NCBI RefSeq assembly: GCF_002940005.1
Contig: NZ_MDEF01000003.1
Length of the DNA stretch: 64,000 nt
Reading direction: 5' to 3' (one strand)
Origin: Xanthomonas hortorum
Lineage (GTDB): Bacteria; Pseudomonadota; Gammaproteobacteria; Xanthomonadales; Xanthomonadaceae
Position numbers and translations under genes: made by a program. The notes beneath the pieces are model-generated. The model was not told where the DNA came from. It searched no databases and saw only the letters and a program-made list of their open reading frames with translations. How positions within the stretch are numbered: position 1 is the first letter of the stretch; the number at the start of each line of letters is the position of its first letter. Positions 16,870 through 27,097 of the stretch are shown one piece after another.

Positions 16870-18759
16870 TTAAACTTCCAGCGAAGCCAGATCGCCCTTG
16901 CTCTCAAGCCACTGCTTGCGATCGCCGGCGCGCTTCTTCGCCAGCAACATATCCATCAACGAACGGGTCTGTTCGCCGTCGTCGATGGTCAGCTGCACCA
17001 GCCGGCGCGTGTCCGGGTGAATGGTCGATTCGCGCAGCTGCTGCGGATTCATCTCGCCCAGGCCCTTGAAGCGCGTGACGCTGACCTGGCCCTTGATCTT
17101 CTCGCGCGCGATCTTGTCCAGCAGCGTGGTCTTTTCTTCCTCGTCCAGCGCGTAGAACACCTGCTTGCCCACGTCCACACGGAACAGCGGCGGCATTGCC
17201 ACGAACACATGGCCGGCGGCCACCAATGCAGGGAAATGCCTGAGAAACAGCGCAGTCAACAAGGTCGCGATATGCAAACCATCGGAGTCGGCGTCGGCCA
17301 GGATGGTGACCTTGCCGTAGCGCAGCCCGCTGATGTCATCCTTGCCCGGGTCGCAGCCGATCGCGATCGCTAGGTTGTGCACTTCTTCGGACGCCAGCAC
17401 GCTGCCCGAGGCCACTTCCCAGGTGTTGAGGATCTTGCCGCGCAGCGGCAGGATCGCCTGAAAATCCTTGTCGCGCGCCTGCTTGGCCGAGCCGCCGGCC
17501 GAGTCGCCTTCGACCAGGAACAATTCGGTACGCGACAGATCCTGGCTGATGCAATCGGCCAGCTTGCCAGGCAGGGCGGGGCCCTGGGTGACCTTCTTGC
17601 GGACGATCTGCTTTTCGGTCTTCAGGCGCGCACTGGCGCGATCGATGGCGATCTGCGCGATCTTCTCGCCGATCTCCACGTTCTGATTGAGGTACAGGCT
17701 AAAGGCATCGTGCGCGGCGCCTTCGATGAAACCGGCGGCCTGACGCGAGGACAGACGCTCCTTGGTCTGCCCGGAGAACTGCGGGTCGGTCATCTTCAGG
17801 CTGAGCACGAAGGTGACCCGGTCCCACACATCTTCCGGCGCCAGCTTGACCCCGCGCGGCAGCAGGTTGCGGAAGTCGCAGAACTCGCGCAACGCATCGG
17901 TCAGGCCCGAACGCAGGCCGTTGACGTGGGTGCCGTGCTGCGCGGTCGGAATCAGGTTGACGTAGCTTTCCTGTACCAGTTCGCCTTCCGGCACCCAGGC
18001 CGCAGCCCAGTCGACGATCTCGGTGTCCTTCTTCAGGCTGCCTGCGAACAGGTCGGCCGGCAGCATCTCGTGCTCGGCCATCTCGCCTTTCAGATAGTCG
18101 CGCAGGCCATTTTCGAAGTACCAGCTGTCCTGCTCGCCGGTGGCTTCGTCGTGCAGTTTGACGGTCAGGCCGGGGCACAGCACCGCCTTGGCGCGCAGCA
18201 GATGGCGCAGCGCGCGCACGTTGAACTTGGGCGTGTCGAAGTACTTCGGGTCGGCCCAGAAGCGCAGCCGCGTGCCGGTGTTCTTCTTGCCGACGGTGCC
18301 GACCACTTCCAGCTTGGAGGCGGCAATGCCGTCGCGGAACTCCATGCGGTGCTCGCTGCCTTCGCGCTTGATGAACAGCTCGACCTTGGTCGACAGCGCA
18401 TTGACCACGCTCACACCCACGCCGTGCAGGCCGCCGGAGAAGGTGTAGTTGCGATTGTTGAATTTGCCGCCGGCATGCAGCCGGGTCAGGATCAACTCCA
18501 CGCCGGGAATCTTCTCCTCCGGGTGCATGTCCACCGGCATGCCGCGGCCGTCGTCGGACACCTCGCAGCTGCCATCCTTGAACAAGGTCACTTCGACCTG
18601 CTTGGCGTGACCGGCCAGCGCCTCGTCGACCGAGTTGTCGATCACTTCCTGCGCCAGATGGTTCGGGCGCGCAGTGTCGGTGTACATGCCAGGACGGCGT
18701 TTGACCGGGTCCAGGCCCGACAGCACTTCAATATCGGCGGCGTTATAACGGGTGTTCAT
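16870..18759 (-). CDS. parE: DNA topoisomerase IV subunit B
   Basis: 629 aa, the usual length for ParE. The GHKL ATPase domain is at the N-terminus (EVIDNSVDEALAGHA, DDGRGMPVDMH, GGLHGVGVSVVNAL), followed by the transducer domain and the TOPRIM region (ELFLVEGDSAGG with its catalytic Glu, ADADSDGLHI with the metal Asp residues, then TRFKGLGEMNP). With ParC, encoded elsewhere, it decatenates daughter chromosomes. The start at 18759 (MNTRYNAAD) is chosen over 18789 because homology begins there and the extra ten residues are not typical. The GyrB-type insert is absent, which supports ParE. Confidence 0.95.
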   Translation of the reverse strand: MNTRYNAADIEVLSGLDPVKRRPGMYTDTARPNHLAQEVIDNSVDEALAGHAKQVEVTLFKDGSCEVSDDGRGMPVDMHPEEKIPGVELILTRLHAGGKFNNRNYTFSGGLHGVGVSVVNALSTKVELFIKREGSEHRMEFRDGIAASKLEVVGTVGKKNTGTRLRFWADPKYFDTPKFNVRALRHLLRAKAVLCPGLTVKLHDEATGEQDSWYFENGLRDYLKGEMAEHEMLPADLFAGSLKKDTEIVDWAAAWVPEGELVQESYVNLIPTAQHGTHVNGLRSGLTDALREFCDFRNLLPRGVKLAPEDVWDRVTFVLSLKMTDPQFSGQTKERLSSRQAAGFIEGAAHDAFSLYLNQNVEIGEKIAQIAIDRASARLKTEKQIVRKKVTQGPALPGKLADCISQDLSRTELFLVEGDSAGGSAKQARDKDFQAILPLRGKILNTWEVASGSVLASEEVHNLAIAIGCDPGKDDISGLRYGKVTILADADSDGLHIATLLTALFLRHFPALVAAGHVFVAMPPLFRVDVGKQVFYALDEEEKTTLLDKIAREKIKGQVSVTRFKGLGEMNPQQLRESTIHPDTRRLVQLTIDDGEQTRSLMDMLLAKKRAGDRKQWLESKGDLASLEV

Positions 18760-18920
18760 GCATCTCTTGGCACGTGAAACGACGCGCAAGTGTGGGGGCA
18801 GAACCGTTTTTTTGCACGCGACAGGCGTTCAGTGCAGGGCGGGGTGCGGCTGGATACCCTGGCGTTGGATTCGGAACCAAACGTCCCCACCTGAGGATGT
18901 CACCGAAACCGGAGGACACC

Positions 18921-19163
18921 ATGAAGTTCAAGCACATTCTGATGCTCACCCTGGGTGCGGCCGCAGTGGCGGCGCTTCCTGCCATGGCCCAGGCCGCTCC
19001 GCAGCAGACCGGCCAGGGCGCCGCCACGCAGAAGGCCGACGACGCCAAGGCCAAGACCGAAGCCGAGCGCAAGGCAGAGCGCCGTGCCGCCGCTGCCGCG
19101 CAGAAGCCCAAGGCCGATGCCGCGCTGCCCGAGGAAGAGGAAGAAAAGAAGCCGGCGCGCTGA
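18921..19163 (+). CDS. Small exported protein of unknown function, Ala/Lys/Glu-rich
   Basis: 80 aa. The first 26 residues (MKFKHILMLTLGAAAVAALPAMAQA) are a clear signal peptide with an AQA-type cleavage site. The mature part of about 54 residues has no hydrophobic segment: a Lys/Ala/Glu-rich helix-prone stretch (AKTEAERKAERRAAAAAQKPK) and a tail of five Glu followed by KKPAR. It has a good ribosome-binding site (GGAGGA, seven bases before the ATG at 18921), which decides this start over upstream in-frame ATGs. No family is recognised. It is divergent from parE and followed by a strong hairpin. Confidence 0.75.
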   Translation: MKFKHILMLTLGAAAVAALPAMAQAAPQQTGQGAATQKADDAKAKTEAERKAERRAAAAAQKPKADAALPEEEEEKKPAR

Positions 19164-19175
19164 TCGCGCTGCGCA

Positions 19176-19211
19176 TCGGCAGGCTTCACATCGGCAGGCT
19201 TCACATCGGTC
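19176..19211. repeat. Short direct repeat behind the small exported protein
   Basis: The 16-base unit CATCGGCAGGCTTCAC occurs twice in tandem, with a third partial CATCGG. It lies between the stop codon and the terminator hairpin. A role is not apparent. Confidence 0.6.
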
Positions 19212-19222
19212 ATCTGCTTCAC

Positions 19223-19250
19223 AGACGCCCCGGCCTAGGTCGGGGCGTCT
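19223..19250 (+). terminator. Hairpin terminator after the small exported protein
   Basis: GACGCCCCG and CGGGGCGTC form a perfect nine-base stem around a short loop (GCCTAGGT), followed by a short T-containing stretch (TGCATTTGC). Position, between 18921-19163 and pyrG, fits a terminator. Confidence 0.65.
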
Positions 19251-19368
19251 GCATTTGCGGCCCACGCGGCGCGCGTTTGTCACTGCGTGATCGCAGCGGC
19301 GTCACGCAACCCTTGGGCATTCGTCCGTCACCCGCTAAACTATGGCTTTCCGGGAGGCTTCAAGCCCC

Positions 19369-21033
19369 ATGACCCCCCTGATTTTTGTTACAGGCGGCGT
19401 AGTGTCCTCGTTGGGTAAGGGCATTGCGGCCGCTTCGCTTGCGTCCATTCTTGAAGCGCGTGGCCTGAAGGTCACGATGATGAAGCTGGACCCGTACATC
19501 AATGTGGACCCGGGCACGATGAGCCCGTTCCAGCACGGCGAGGTCTACGTCACCGACGACGGTGCCGAGACCGATCTGGATCTGGGCCACTACGAGCGCT
19601 ACGTGCGCACGCGCCTTTCGCGCAAGAACTCCGTCACCACCGGCCGGATCTACGAGAACGTGATCCGCAAGGAGCGCCGCGGCGACTACCTGGGCGCCAC
19701 CGTGCAGGTGATTCCGCATATCACCGATGAAATCCGTCGTTGCATCGACGAGGCCACCGCAGGTTTCGATGTCGCATTGATCGAGATCGGCGGCACCGTG
19801 GGCGACATCGAGTCGCTGCCGTTCCTGGAAGCGATCCGCCAGGTGCGCACCGAGCGCGGCGCCGAAAAGGCCATGTTCATGCACCTCACCCTGGTGCCGT
19901 ACATCGCTGCTGCCGGTGAGTTGAAGACCAAGCCGACCCAGCATTCAGTCAAGGAACTGCGCTCGATCGGCATCCAGCCGGACGTGCTGCTGTGCCGCTC
20001 CGAGCAGGCGGTGCCGGATTCGGAACGTCGCAAGATCGCGTTGTTCACCAACGTCTCCGAGCGCGCAGTGATCAGCTGCCCGGATATCGACGTGCTGTAC
20101 GGCATGCCGCTGGAACTGCGCCGCCAGGGCCTGGATGAGTTGGTCATCGATCAGTTCAAGCTGCGCGACAAGGTCGCCGCGGCCGATCTGTCCGAATGGG
20201 CAGCGGTGGTGGATGCGGTCAAGCATCCGCTGGACGAAGTCACCATTGCGGTGGTCGGCAAGTACGTCGATCACCAGGACGCCTACAAGTCGGTGGCCGA
20301 AGCATTGCGGCACGGTGGCCTGCGCCAGCGCACCAAGGTCAATCTGAAGTGGCTGGAAGCGCAGGATCTGGAAGGCAGCGACATGGCCGCCTTGCAGGAC
20401 ATCGACGGCATTCTGGTGCCGGGCGGTTTTGGCGATCGTGGCTTCGAAGGCAAGGTGCAGACCTCCAAGTACGCGCGTGAGCACAAGGTGCCGTACTTCG
20501 GTATCTGCTACGGCATGCAGGCGGCGGTGGTGGACTATGCCCGCCATGTCGCCAATCTGGATGCGGCCAACAGTACCGAGAACGATCGCCAGTCGCCGCA
20601 CCCGGTGATCGGCCTGATCACCGAATGGCGCACCGCCACCGGCGAAGTCGAAAAGCGCGACGAGAAGTCCGATCTGGGCGGCACCATGCGGCTGGGTCTG
20701 CAGGAGCAGCGCCTGAAGCCGGGCACGCTGGCGCGCGAGGTATACGGCAAGGACGTGGTGGCAGAGCGGCATCGTCATCGCTACGAGTTCAACAACCGCT
20801 ACCGCACCCAGCTGGAAGATGCCGGCCTGGTGATTTCCGGCAAGTCGATGGACGACACGCTGGTGGAAATGGTGGAGCTGCCGCGCGAGACGCACCCGTG
20901 GTTCCTGGCTTGCCAGGCGCACCCGGAATTCCTGTCCACACCACGCGACGGGCACCCGCTGTTCATCGGCTTCGTGCGCGCCGCGCGCGAGAAGAAGGCG
21001 GGCGGCAAGTTGTTGAAGGAAGCGCGCGCGTGA
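19369..21033 (+). CDS. pyrG: CTP synthase
   Basis: 554 aa. It converts UTP to CTP using ATP and glutamine. The amidoligase domain starts with TPLIFVTGGVVSSLGKGIAAASL (P-loop-like GGVVSSLGKG) and IEIGGTVGDIES; the C-terminal class I glutaminase domain has GVCYGMQ-like GICYGMQ with nucleophile Cys380 and the downstream HPEF. Position 381 is Tyr where many bacteria have Leu. GGGAGG eight bases or so before the ATG at 19369 decides that start over an in-frame ATG at 19342. It heads the pyrG-to-nlpD string; a repeat region separates it from kdsA. Confidence 0.96.
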   Translation: MTPLIFVTGGVVSSLGKGIAAASLASILEARGLKVTMMKLDPYINVDPGTMSPFQHGEVYVTDDGAETDLDLGHYERYVRTRLSRKNSVTTGRIYENVIRKERRGDYLGATVQVIPHITDEIRRCIDEATAGFDVALIEIGGTVGDIESLPFLEAIRQVRTERGAEKAMFMHLTLVPYIAAAGELKTKPTQHSVKELRSIGIQPDVLLCRSEQAVPDSERRKIALFTNVSERAVISCPDIDVLYGMPLELRRQGLDELVIDQFKLRDKVAAADLSEWAAVVDAVKHPLDEVTIAVVGKYVDHQDAYKSVAEALRHGGLRQRTKVNLKWLEAQDLEGSDMAALQDIDGILVPGGFGDRGFEGKVQTSKYAREHKVPYFGICYGMQAAVVDYARHVANLDAANSTENDRQSPHPVIGLITEWRTATGEVEKRDEKSDLGGTMRLGLQEQRLKPGTLAREVYGKDVVAERHRHRYEFNNRYRTQLEDAGLVISGKSMDDTLVEMVELPRETHPWFLACQAHPEFLSTPRDGHPLFIGFVRAAREKKAGGKLLKEARA

Positions 21034-21237
21034 GATTTTCCTTCTCCCATCGGGAGAAGGTGGCGCAAAGCGCCGGATGAGGGGCGCCGCAGTAAACCGG
21101 AAGATGTCAACCATGACGAACGCGTCGCCACGCGCCAGCCAGGGCAAACCATCGGGCTTCACAAGCGCTTCGCAACCATACCCTCACCCCAACCCCTCTC
21201 CCGGTGGGAGAGGGGCTTTAATCAACAAGGTGACCTG
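21034..21237. repeat. CCTCTCC-type repeat pair between pyrG and kdsA
   Basis: 21041-21087 holds CTTCTCCCATCGGGAGAAGG and a GCGCAAAGCGCCGGATGAGGG stretch; 21178-21220 holds ACCCTCACCCCAACCCCTCTCC and its GAGAGGGG partner. About 90 bases of non-repeat sequence lie between. The order of the two blocks is the same as at 16721-16856. Confidence 0.7.
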
Positions 21238-22068
21238 ATGAAACTGTGTGACTTCGAAGTTGGCCTGGATCAGCCGTTGTTCCTGATCGCCGGCCCCTGC
21301 GTGATCGAGTCGATGCAGCTGCAGCTCGACGTGGCCGGCAAGCTCAAGGAGATCACCGGCAAGCTGGGGATCAACTTCATCTTCAAGTCGAGCTTCGACA
21401 AGGCCAACCGCACCTCCGGCACCAGCTTCCGCGGCCCTGGCCTGGAAGAGGGCTTGAAGGTGCTGGCTGCGGTGAAGCAGCAGATCGGCGTGCCGGTGCT
21501 GACCGACGTGCACGAATACACCCCGATGAACGAGGTCGCCGCCGCCGTCGACGTGTTGCAGACCCCGGCTTTCCTGGTGCGCCAGACCGACTTCATCAAG
21601 AACGTCTGCGCGGCCGGCAAGCCGGTCAACATCAAGAAGGGCCAGTTCCTGGCGCCGTGGGACATGAAGCCGGTGGTCGACAAGGCCAAGTCGACCGGCA
21701 ACGAGCAGATCATGGTCTGCGAGCGTGGCGCCTCGTTCGGCTACAACAATCTGGTCAGCGACATGCGCTCGCTGAGCGTCATGCGCGACACCGGCTGCCC
21801 GGTCGTCTTTGATGCCACCCATTCGGTGCAATTGCCGGGCGGGCAGGGCACCAGCTCCGGCGGCCAGCGCGAGTTCGTGCCGGTGCTGGCGCGCGCTGCG
21901 GTGGCGGTGGGTATCTCCGGGCTGTTCGCCGAAACCCATCCGGATCCGTCCAAGGCGCTGTCCGATGGCCCCAACGCGTGGCCGCTGGACCGCATGGAAG
22001 AGCTGCTCGAAACCCTGATGGAACTGGACGCAGTGACCAAGAAGCACGGGTTCGCGCGCTTCGCATGA
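21238..22068 (+). CDS. kdsA: 3-deoxy-8-phosphooctulonate synthase (KDO8P synthase)
   Basis: 276 aa. It condenses phosphoenolpyruvate with arabinose 5-phosphate to give KDO8P for lipopolysaccharide core. Signatures are LIAGPCVIES, FKSSFDKANRTS, RGPGLEEGL, TDVHE, KKGQFLAPWDM, ERGASFGYNNLVSDMRS and FDATHSVQLPGG; the N in the metal region and the Cys in AGPC should be checked for metal dependence. AAGGTG lies just upstream of the ATG at 21238. Its stop overlaps the next start (ATGA). Confidence 0.95.
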   Translation: MKLCDFEVGLDQPLFLIAGPCVIESMQLQLDVAGKLKEITGKLGINFIFKSSFDKANRTSGTSFRGPGLEEGLKVLAAVKQQIGVPVLTDVHEYTPMNEVAAAVDVLQTPAFLVRQTDFIKNVCAAGKPVNIKKGQFLAPWDMKPVVDKAKSTGNEQIMVCERGASFGYNNLVSDMRSLSVMRDTGCPVVFDATHSVQLPGGQGTSSGGQREFVPVLARAAVAVGISGLFAETHPDPSKALSDGPNAWPLDRMEELLETLMELDAVTKKHGFARFA

Positions 22069-22427
22069 GTTCCGATCCCTGGGCGCTGGCCGCGTCGCGC
22101 CGCCAGCGTCGGCAGTGGCGCCACTGGCCTTGGGGCTGGATCGCGCTGGTCGCATCGATCACCGCGTGGGCGTGCATGGCCGCGATGACGGTGCTGGTCG
22201 CTGCCAGCATGGGCATGCCGGGCGACGGCGACCATGCCATGCGGGCCACGCGGGTGCCAATGCTGGTCACGCTGCTGCTGGCCGCGATAGCGATCACAAG
22301 TTGCCTGATCGCCGGCCCGCTGGCGTTGCGGCTGGCTCGCCAATCCGGCGCAGCGATCGTTGCGCTGGTGTTGCTGTCCGTCTTGCTGTTGCTGTCTGGT
22401 TTACCGCTGCTGGGCTTGATGGCCTAG
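22065..22427 (+). CDS. Small membrane protein between kdsA and eno, function unknown
   Basis: 120 aa. A short basic N-terminus (SRRQRRQWRHW) is followed by three hydrophobic segments (about 24-47, 64-82 and 92-118), so it should lie in the inner membrane with the N-terminus inside. The ATG at 22065 overlaps the kdsA stop by ATGA, which indicates translational coupling and decides the start. No family is recognised. It is placed in the kdsA-eno interval, often occupied by an uncharacterised gene in Xanthomonadaceae. Confidence 0.7.
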   Translation: MSSDPWALAASRRQRRQWRHWPWGWIALVASITAWACMAAMTVLVAASMGMPGDGDHAMRATRVPMLVTLLLAAIAITSCLIAGPLALRLARQSGAAIVALVLLSVLLLLSGLPLLGLMA

Positions 22428-22552
22428 CGGCATGTTCGCCGGTCTGTCGCGTGCGGCGGCTGAATGCGATTTGGCAATGTGCCGGTGTGCGGCGATAATC
22501 CCGCAGCTTGTTTCCGGTGTACTTCCCCCCTTACTGGTAACCGATCGTTCCT

Positions 22553-23845
<1,293 letters not shown>

Positions 23846-23848
23846 GCC

Positions 23849-24211
23849 GTGCGCAACTGGCGCTGGCTACTGCTGGTGCTGGCGGTGCTGCTGGCTTGGC
23901 TGCAGTACCGCTTCTGGTTCGGGCCTGGGAATTCCGGCGAAGTCATGATGCTGGAAGCCCAGGTCGCGCATCAGACACAGGACAACGAAGGTCTGCGCCA
24001 ACGCAACCAGGCGTTGGCAGCAGAGGTGAAGGATTTGAAAGACGGCGAGGCGGCAATCGAGGAACGCGCACGCAGCGAGCTGGGCATGATCAAGCCGGGT
24101 GAGACGTTCTATCGCGTGGTCGAGGATGCGCCGCCGCTGCCGCCCGCAGTGGCCGCGCCGTCGACCGAACCCGAGGCGCCCGCGGCAACCGCTCCGGCGG
24201 AACAGCCATGA
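23849..24211 (+). CDS. ftsB: Cell division protein FtsB
   Basis: 120 aa. One N-terminal transmembrane helix (RNWRWLLLVLAVLLAWLQYRFWFG, about 2-25) is followed by a coiled-coil region (about 33-70, rich in Q, L, E and K) and ELGMIKPGETFYRV, the conserved FtsB tail. The Pro/Ala-rich extension of about 30 residues is longer than in E. coli FtsB (103 aa). With FtsL and FtsQ it activates septal peptidoglycan synthesis at the divisome. It starts with GTG at 23849, three bases after eno, and its stop overlaps ispD (ATGA). Confidence 0.92.
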   Translation: MRNWRWLLLVLAVLLAWLQYRFWFGPGNSGEVMMLEAQVAHQTQDNEGLRQRNQALAAEVKDLKDGEAAIEERARSELGMIKPGETFYRVVEDAPPLPPAVAAPSTEPEAPAATAPAEQP

Positions 24212-24981
24212 CCGGTTCGATCTGGGCGATCGTGCCGGCCGCCGGGCGCGGCACGCGCTTTGGCGGGCAGGTCCCCAAACAATATCTGCATGCTGCTGGT
24301 CAGCCTTTGATGGCTTACACGCTGGCGGCACTGGCAGCGCATCCGGTGGTGGCCGGAATTGTCGTGGCGATCGCGCCCGACGATGCCGACTGGCCGGGTT
24401 GGACGGCGGTGCAGTCCAAGCCGGTGTTGACCTGCGTGGGCGGCGTGACCCGCGCCGCATCGGTGCTGGCTGGATTGCTGGCCTTGCCCGAGAGCGTGCG
24501 CGCCGACGACTTTGTGCTGGTGCACGATGCCGCACGTCCCAATCTGGCGCTGGCCGATCTGGAGCGCTTGCTGGAAATCGGTCGCGGCGATCCGGTCGGC
24601 GCGATCCTGGCCGCACCGGTGCGCGATACCCTCAAGCGGGCCGGCGACGATGGCGGCATCGATGCCACCGAGCCGCGCGAGCGTCTATGGCGCGCGCTGA
24701 CCCCGCAGCTGTTTCGCCGCCATCAACTGATCCGCGGCCTTACCGAAGCGTCGGCCGCTGGCGTGGACGTGACCGACGAGGCGATGGCGATGGAGCGGCT
24801 GGGATTGCGTCCGCTGTTGGTGGAGGGTGCCGAGGACAACTTCAAGGTGACCACGCCGGTGGATCTGGCACGCTTCGAATTCGAACTCGCACGCCGCGGT
24901 GTGGCGGTGGATGCCGAATTAGTGGCCACACGCAACGATGCGGTGTCTGCCGGTGCCAATCACGACGTCAACACGCTTTAG
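24208..24981 (+). CDS. ispD: 2-C-methyl-D-erythritol 4-phosphate cytidylyltransferase
   Basis: 257 aa. Third step of the MEP isoprenoid pathway: CTP plus MEP gives CDP-ME. Motifs are IVPAAGRGTRFGGQVPKQYL (CTP binding), VGGVTRAASVLAGL, FVLVHDAARPNL (metal-binding Asp) and EDNFKVTTPVDLARFE. The ATG overlaps the ftsB stop. ispF, encoding the later cyclase step, lies 146 bases downstream with a GC-rich hairpin between them. Confidence 0.95.
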   Translation: MTGSIWAIVPAAGRGTRFGGQVPKQYLHAAGQPLMAYTLAALAAHPVVAGIVVAIAPDDADWPGWTAVQSKPVLTCVGGVTRAASVLAGLLALPESVRADDFVLVHDAARPNLALADLERLLEIGRGDPVGAILAAPVRDTLKRAGDDGGIDATEPRERLWRALTPQLFRRHQLIRGLTEASAAGVDVTDEAMAMERLGLRPLLVEGAEDNFKVTTPVDLARFEFELARRGVAVDAELVATRNDAVSAGANHDVNTL

Positions 24982-25004
24982 AGCGGCTGTCGAACGATTG
25001 CGAG

Positions 25005-25023
25005 GCCGGTTTGCGGAACCGGC
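25005..25023 (+). terminator. Hairpin between ispD and ispF
   Basis: GCCGGTT pairs with AACCGGC around a five-base loop. There is no T-run, so it may be an attenuating or RNA-stabilising structure, not a full terminator. Confidence 0.35.
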
Positions 25024-25127
25024 TGTGTAGGCCACTCGTACACTGCGCTCTCTTTGCAACGTCCATGCCGACCTAAACGACAGCTTGCTCCCTGTTGTTG
25101 GGCACTCTCACTCACCACGGATTTTCC

Positions 25128-25619
25128 ATGTCTTTCAATGTTCGAATCGGTCAGGGCTACGACGTGCACGCGTTCGGTGCGGGCGACCACGTGATGCTGG
25201 GCGGGGTGCGCGTGGCGCACAGCCATGGCGTGCTCGCGCACAGCGATGGCGACGTGGTGCTGCACGCGCTATGCGATGCGATGCTGGGCGCGCTGGCGCT
25301 CGGCGATATCGGTCAGCATTTCCCGCCGTCCGACCAACGCTGGAAGGACGCCGACAGCGCGCAGTTCCTGCAGCACTGCGATCACTTGCTGCGCGAGCGT
25401 GGCTGGCGCGTGGGCAATGCCGACATCACCGTAATCTGCGAGCGTCCCAAGATCGGCCCGCATGCGCTGGCAATGCGCGAACGCATCGCCGGGCTGCTGG
25501 CGATCGAGCTCGATGCGGTCAGCGTCAAGGCCACCACCAGCGAACAACTCGGCTTCACCGGTCGCAGCGAGGGCATCGCTGCGCAGGCGGCGGTGTTGCT
25601 CGGCAGGATCGCAGCCTGA
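25128..25619 (+). CDS. ispF: 2-C-methyl-D-erythritol 2,4-cyclodiphosphate synthase
   Basis: 163 aa from the ATG at 25128 (MSFNVRIGQGYDVHAF), the conserved start; an upstream in-frame start would add 11 atypical residues. It cyclises CDP-ME 2-phosphate to MEcPP with release of CMP. The metal-binding Asp-x-His is in YDVHAF, HSDGDVVLHALCDAMLGA carries the third ligand, and TTSEQLGFTGRSEGIAAQA is the C-terminal signature. It acts as a trimer in the cytosol. It belongs to the same string as ispD. Confidence 0.95.
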   Translation: MSFNVRIGQGYDVHAFGAGDHVMLGGVRVAHSHGVLAHSDGDVVLHALCDAMLGALALGDIGQHFPPSDQRWKDADSAQFLQHCDHLLRERGWRVGNADITVICERPKIGPHALAMRERIAGLLAIELDAVSVKATTSEQLGFTGRSEGIAAQAAVLLGRIAA

Positions 25620-25870
25620 CGGCGACCAACGAAACAACGGCGCTCATCGTCAGGCGGTCGCGGCCGGTGCTCGTTACAGCATGTAGCACGCGTACCCTGC
25701 GGTTCCGAGCGTGCCGTCCACACTCACCTGACGCCTGCCGGCCAGGTTTTTAGCCGCTCTAACTCGCAGTCACGCACGCCGGGCTCGCCTCGGCGTTGCA
25801 ACGCGACACCACCGCGCCGAGGCACTCGGCACACAGCGCACGACACGTCGGCGCGAAGGTCAACCACAGC

Positions 25871-26974
25871 ATGAGCGACACCTCTCTCCTGCCGCGCGCG
25901 CATGGCGCTGCGGTCCTTGGCGCAGCAATGCGCAGCACGCCCGAAGATTTTCAGGTCGATGAGCTGCCGGCATTCGAAGCTTCCGGCGAAGGCGAGCACC
26001 TGTTGCTCAGCGTGCGCAAACGTGGCCAGAACACCGCGTATATCGCCAAGAAACTCGCGCTGTGGGCGGGCATTGCGGAAATGGGCGTCAGCTACGCCGG
26101 CTTGAAGGATCGCCATGCGGTGACCACCCAGCGTTTCAGCGTGCATCTACCCAAACGTATCGCGCCGGATATCGCTGCGCTCGACGACGACGAAATGCAG
26201 GTGGTCGATAGCACCTGGCACAACCGTAAGCTGCAACGCGGCGCGCTGCACGGCAATCGCTTCGTGTTGACGCTGCGCCAGGTGCAGGGCGAACGCGGCG
26301 CGATCGAGCAACGCTTGCAGGCGATCGCTGCATGCGGCATTCCCAACTGGTTTGGCGAACAACGCTTTGGTCGCGATAGCGGCAACGTGGCATCGGCGTT
26401 GGCGATGTTCGGCTACATGCAGGATGCCGAGGGGGCTTTGGTGCCGGCACCGAAGCGGCGTCTGCGCAACGATCAACGTTCGATATTGCTGTCGGCGGCG
26501 CGCTCGGCACTGTTCAATCGCGTGCTCACTGCACGCGTGGAGCAGGGCAGTTGGGACGCCGCGCTGGAGGGCGAGGCCTGGATGCTGGATGGCTCACGCA
26601 GCGTGTTCGGCCCCGAGCCGTGGAGCGAGGTGCTGGCCGAGCGGCTGGCGCGTTTCGATATCCATCCCAGTGGCCCGTTGTGGGGCGTGGGTGAGCTGCG
26701 CTCGACCGACCAGGCTGCAGCAGTGGAGCGGGGCGCGTTGTCCGATCCGCAATCCGAGGCGCTGCGGATCGGTTTGGAAGCCGCTGGCTTGAAGCAGGAG
26801 CGCCGCGCCTTGCGTTTGCGCCCGCAAGGATTGGACTACCGCTGGCTGGATGCGCAGACCTTGCAGGTCGAATTCGCACTGCCGCCGGGCTGCTACGCCA
26901 CCGCAGTGCTGTGGGAGCTGGGCGAGGTGACCGACGCAGGTCGCGGCATGGCCAATGTCCGTTCCGACACTTGA
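25871..26974 (+). CDS. truD: tRNA pseudouridine(13) synthase TruD
   Basis: 367 aa. The TruD core motif is YAGLKDRHAVTTQRFSVHLP, where the Asp of LKDR is the catalytic residue. GNRFVLTLRQV and CGIPNWFGEQRFG are further conserved blocks. It modifies U13 in tRNA-Glu. The ATG at 25871 (MSDTSLLPRAHG) is preferred over an upstream start at 25796, whose additional residues look non-homologous. The 251 bases between ispF and this gene hold no other recognisable feature. Confidence 0.93.
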   Translation: MSDTSLLPRAHGAAVLGAAMRSTPEDFQVDELPAFEASGEGEHLLLSVRKRGQNTAYIAKKLALWAGIAEMGVSYAGLKDRHAVTTQRFSVHLPKRIAPDIAALDDDEMQVVDSTWHNRKLQRGALHGNRFVLTLRQVQGERGAIEQRLQAIAACGIPNWFGEQRFGRDSGNVASALAMFGYMQDAEGALVPAPKRRLRNDQRSILLSAARSALFNRVLTARVEQGSWDAALEGEAWMLDGSRSVFGPEPWSEVLAERLARFDIHPSGPLWGVGELRSTDQAAAVERGALSDPQSEALRIGLEAAGLKQERRALRLRPQGLDYRWLDAQTLQVEFALPPGCYATAVLWELGEVTDAGRGMANVRSDT

Positions 26975-27030
26975 GTTTTGCGTCGTGCGGCGACGCGCAA
27001 CGTAAACAAACGTTGCCGGAGCCGAGGCGT

Positions 27031-27058
27031 TGTAGGAGCGGCCCTGGCCGCGACGGGC
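27031..27058. repeat. Single REP-like palindromic unit
   Basis: TGTAGGAGCGGCCCTGGCCGCGA is an imperfect palindrome (GCGGCC / GGCCGC) with the TGTAGGAGC lead common to REP elements of Xanthomonas and Pseudomonas. Only one copy occurs here, between truD and the convergent Smr gene. Confidence 0.55.
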
Positions 27059-27097
27059 GTTATCGATAAAACCGAACAATGCGCCAGCGCATCTTCC

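Noticed and set aside
20500..20514. PyrG GICYGMQ (Tyr instead of Leu beside the nucleophile) as a defect
   Set aside because: The nucleophile Cys380 is intact and the substitution is conservative for the fold; probably a lineage feature.
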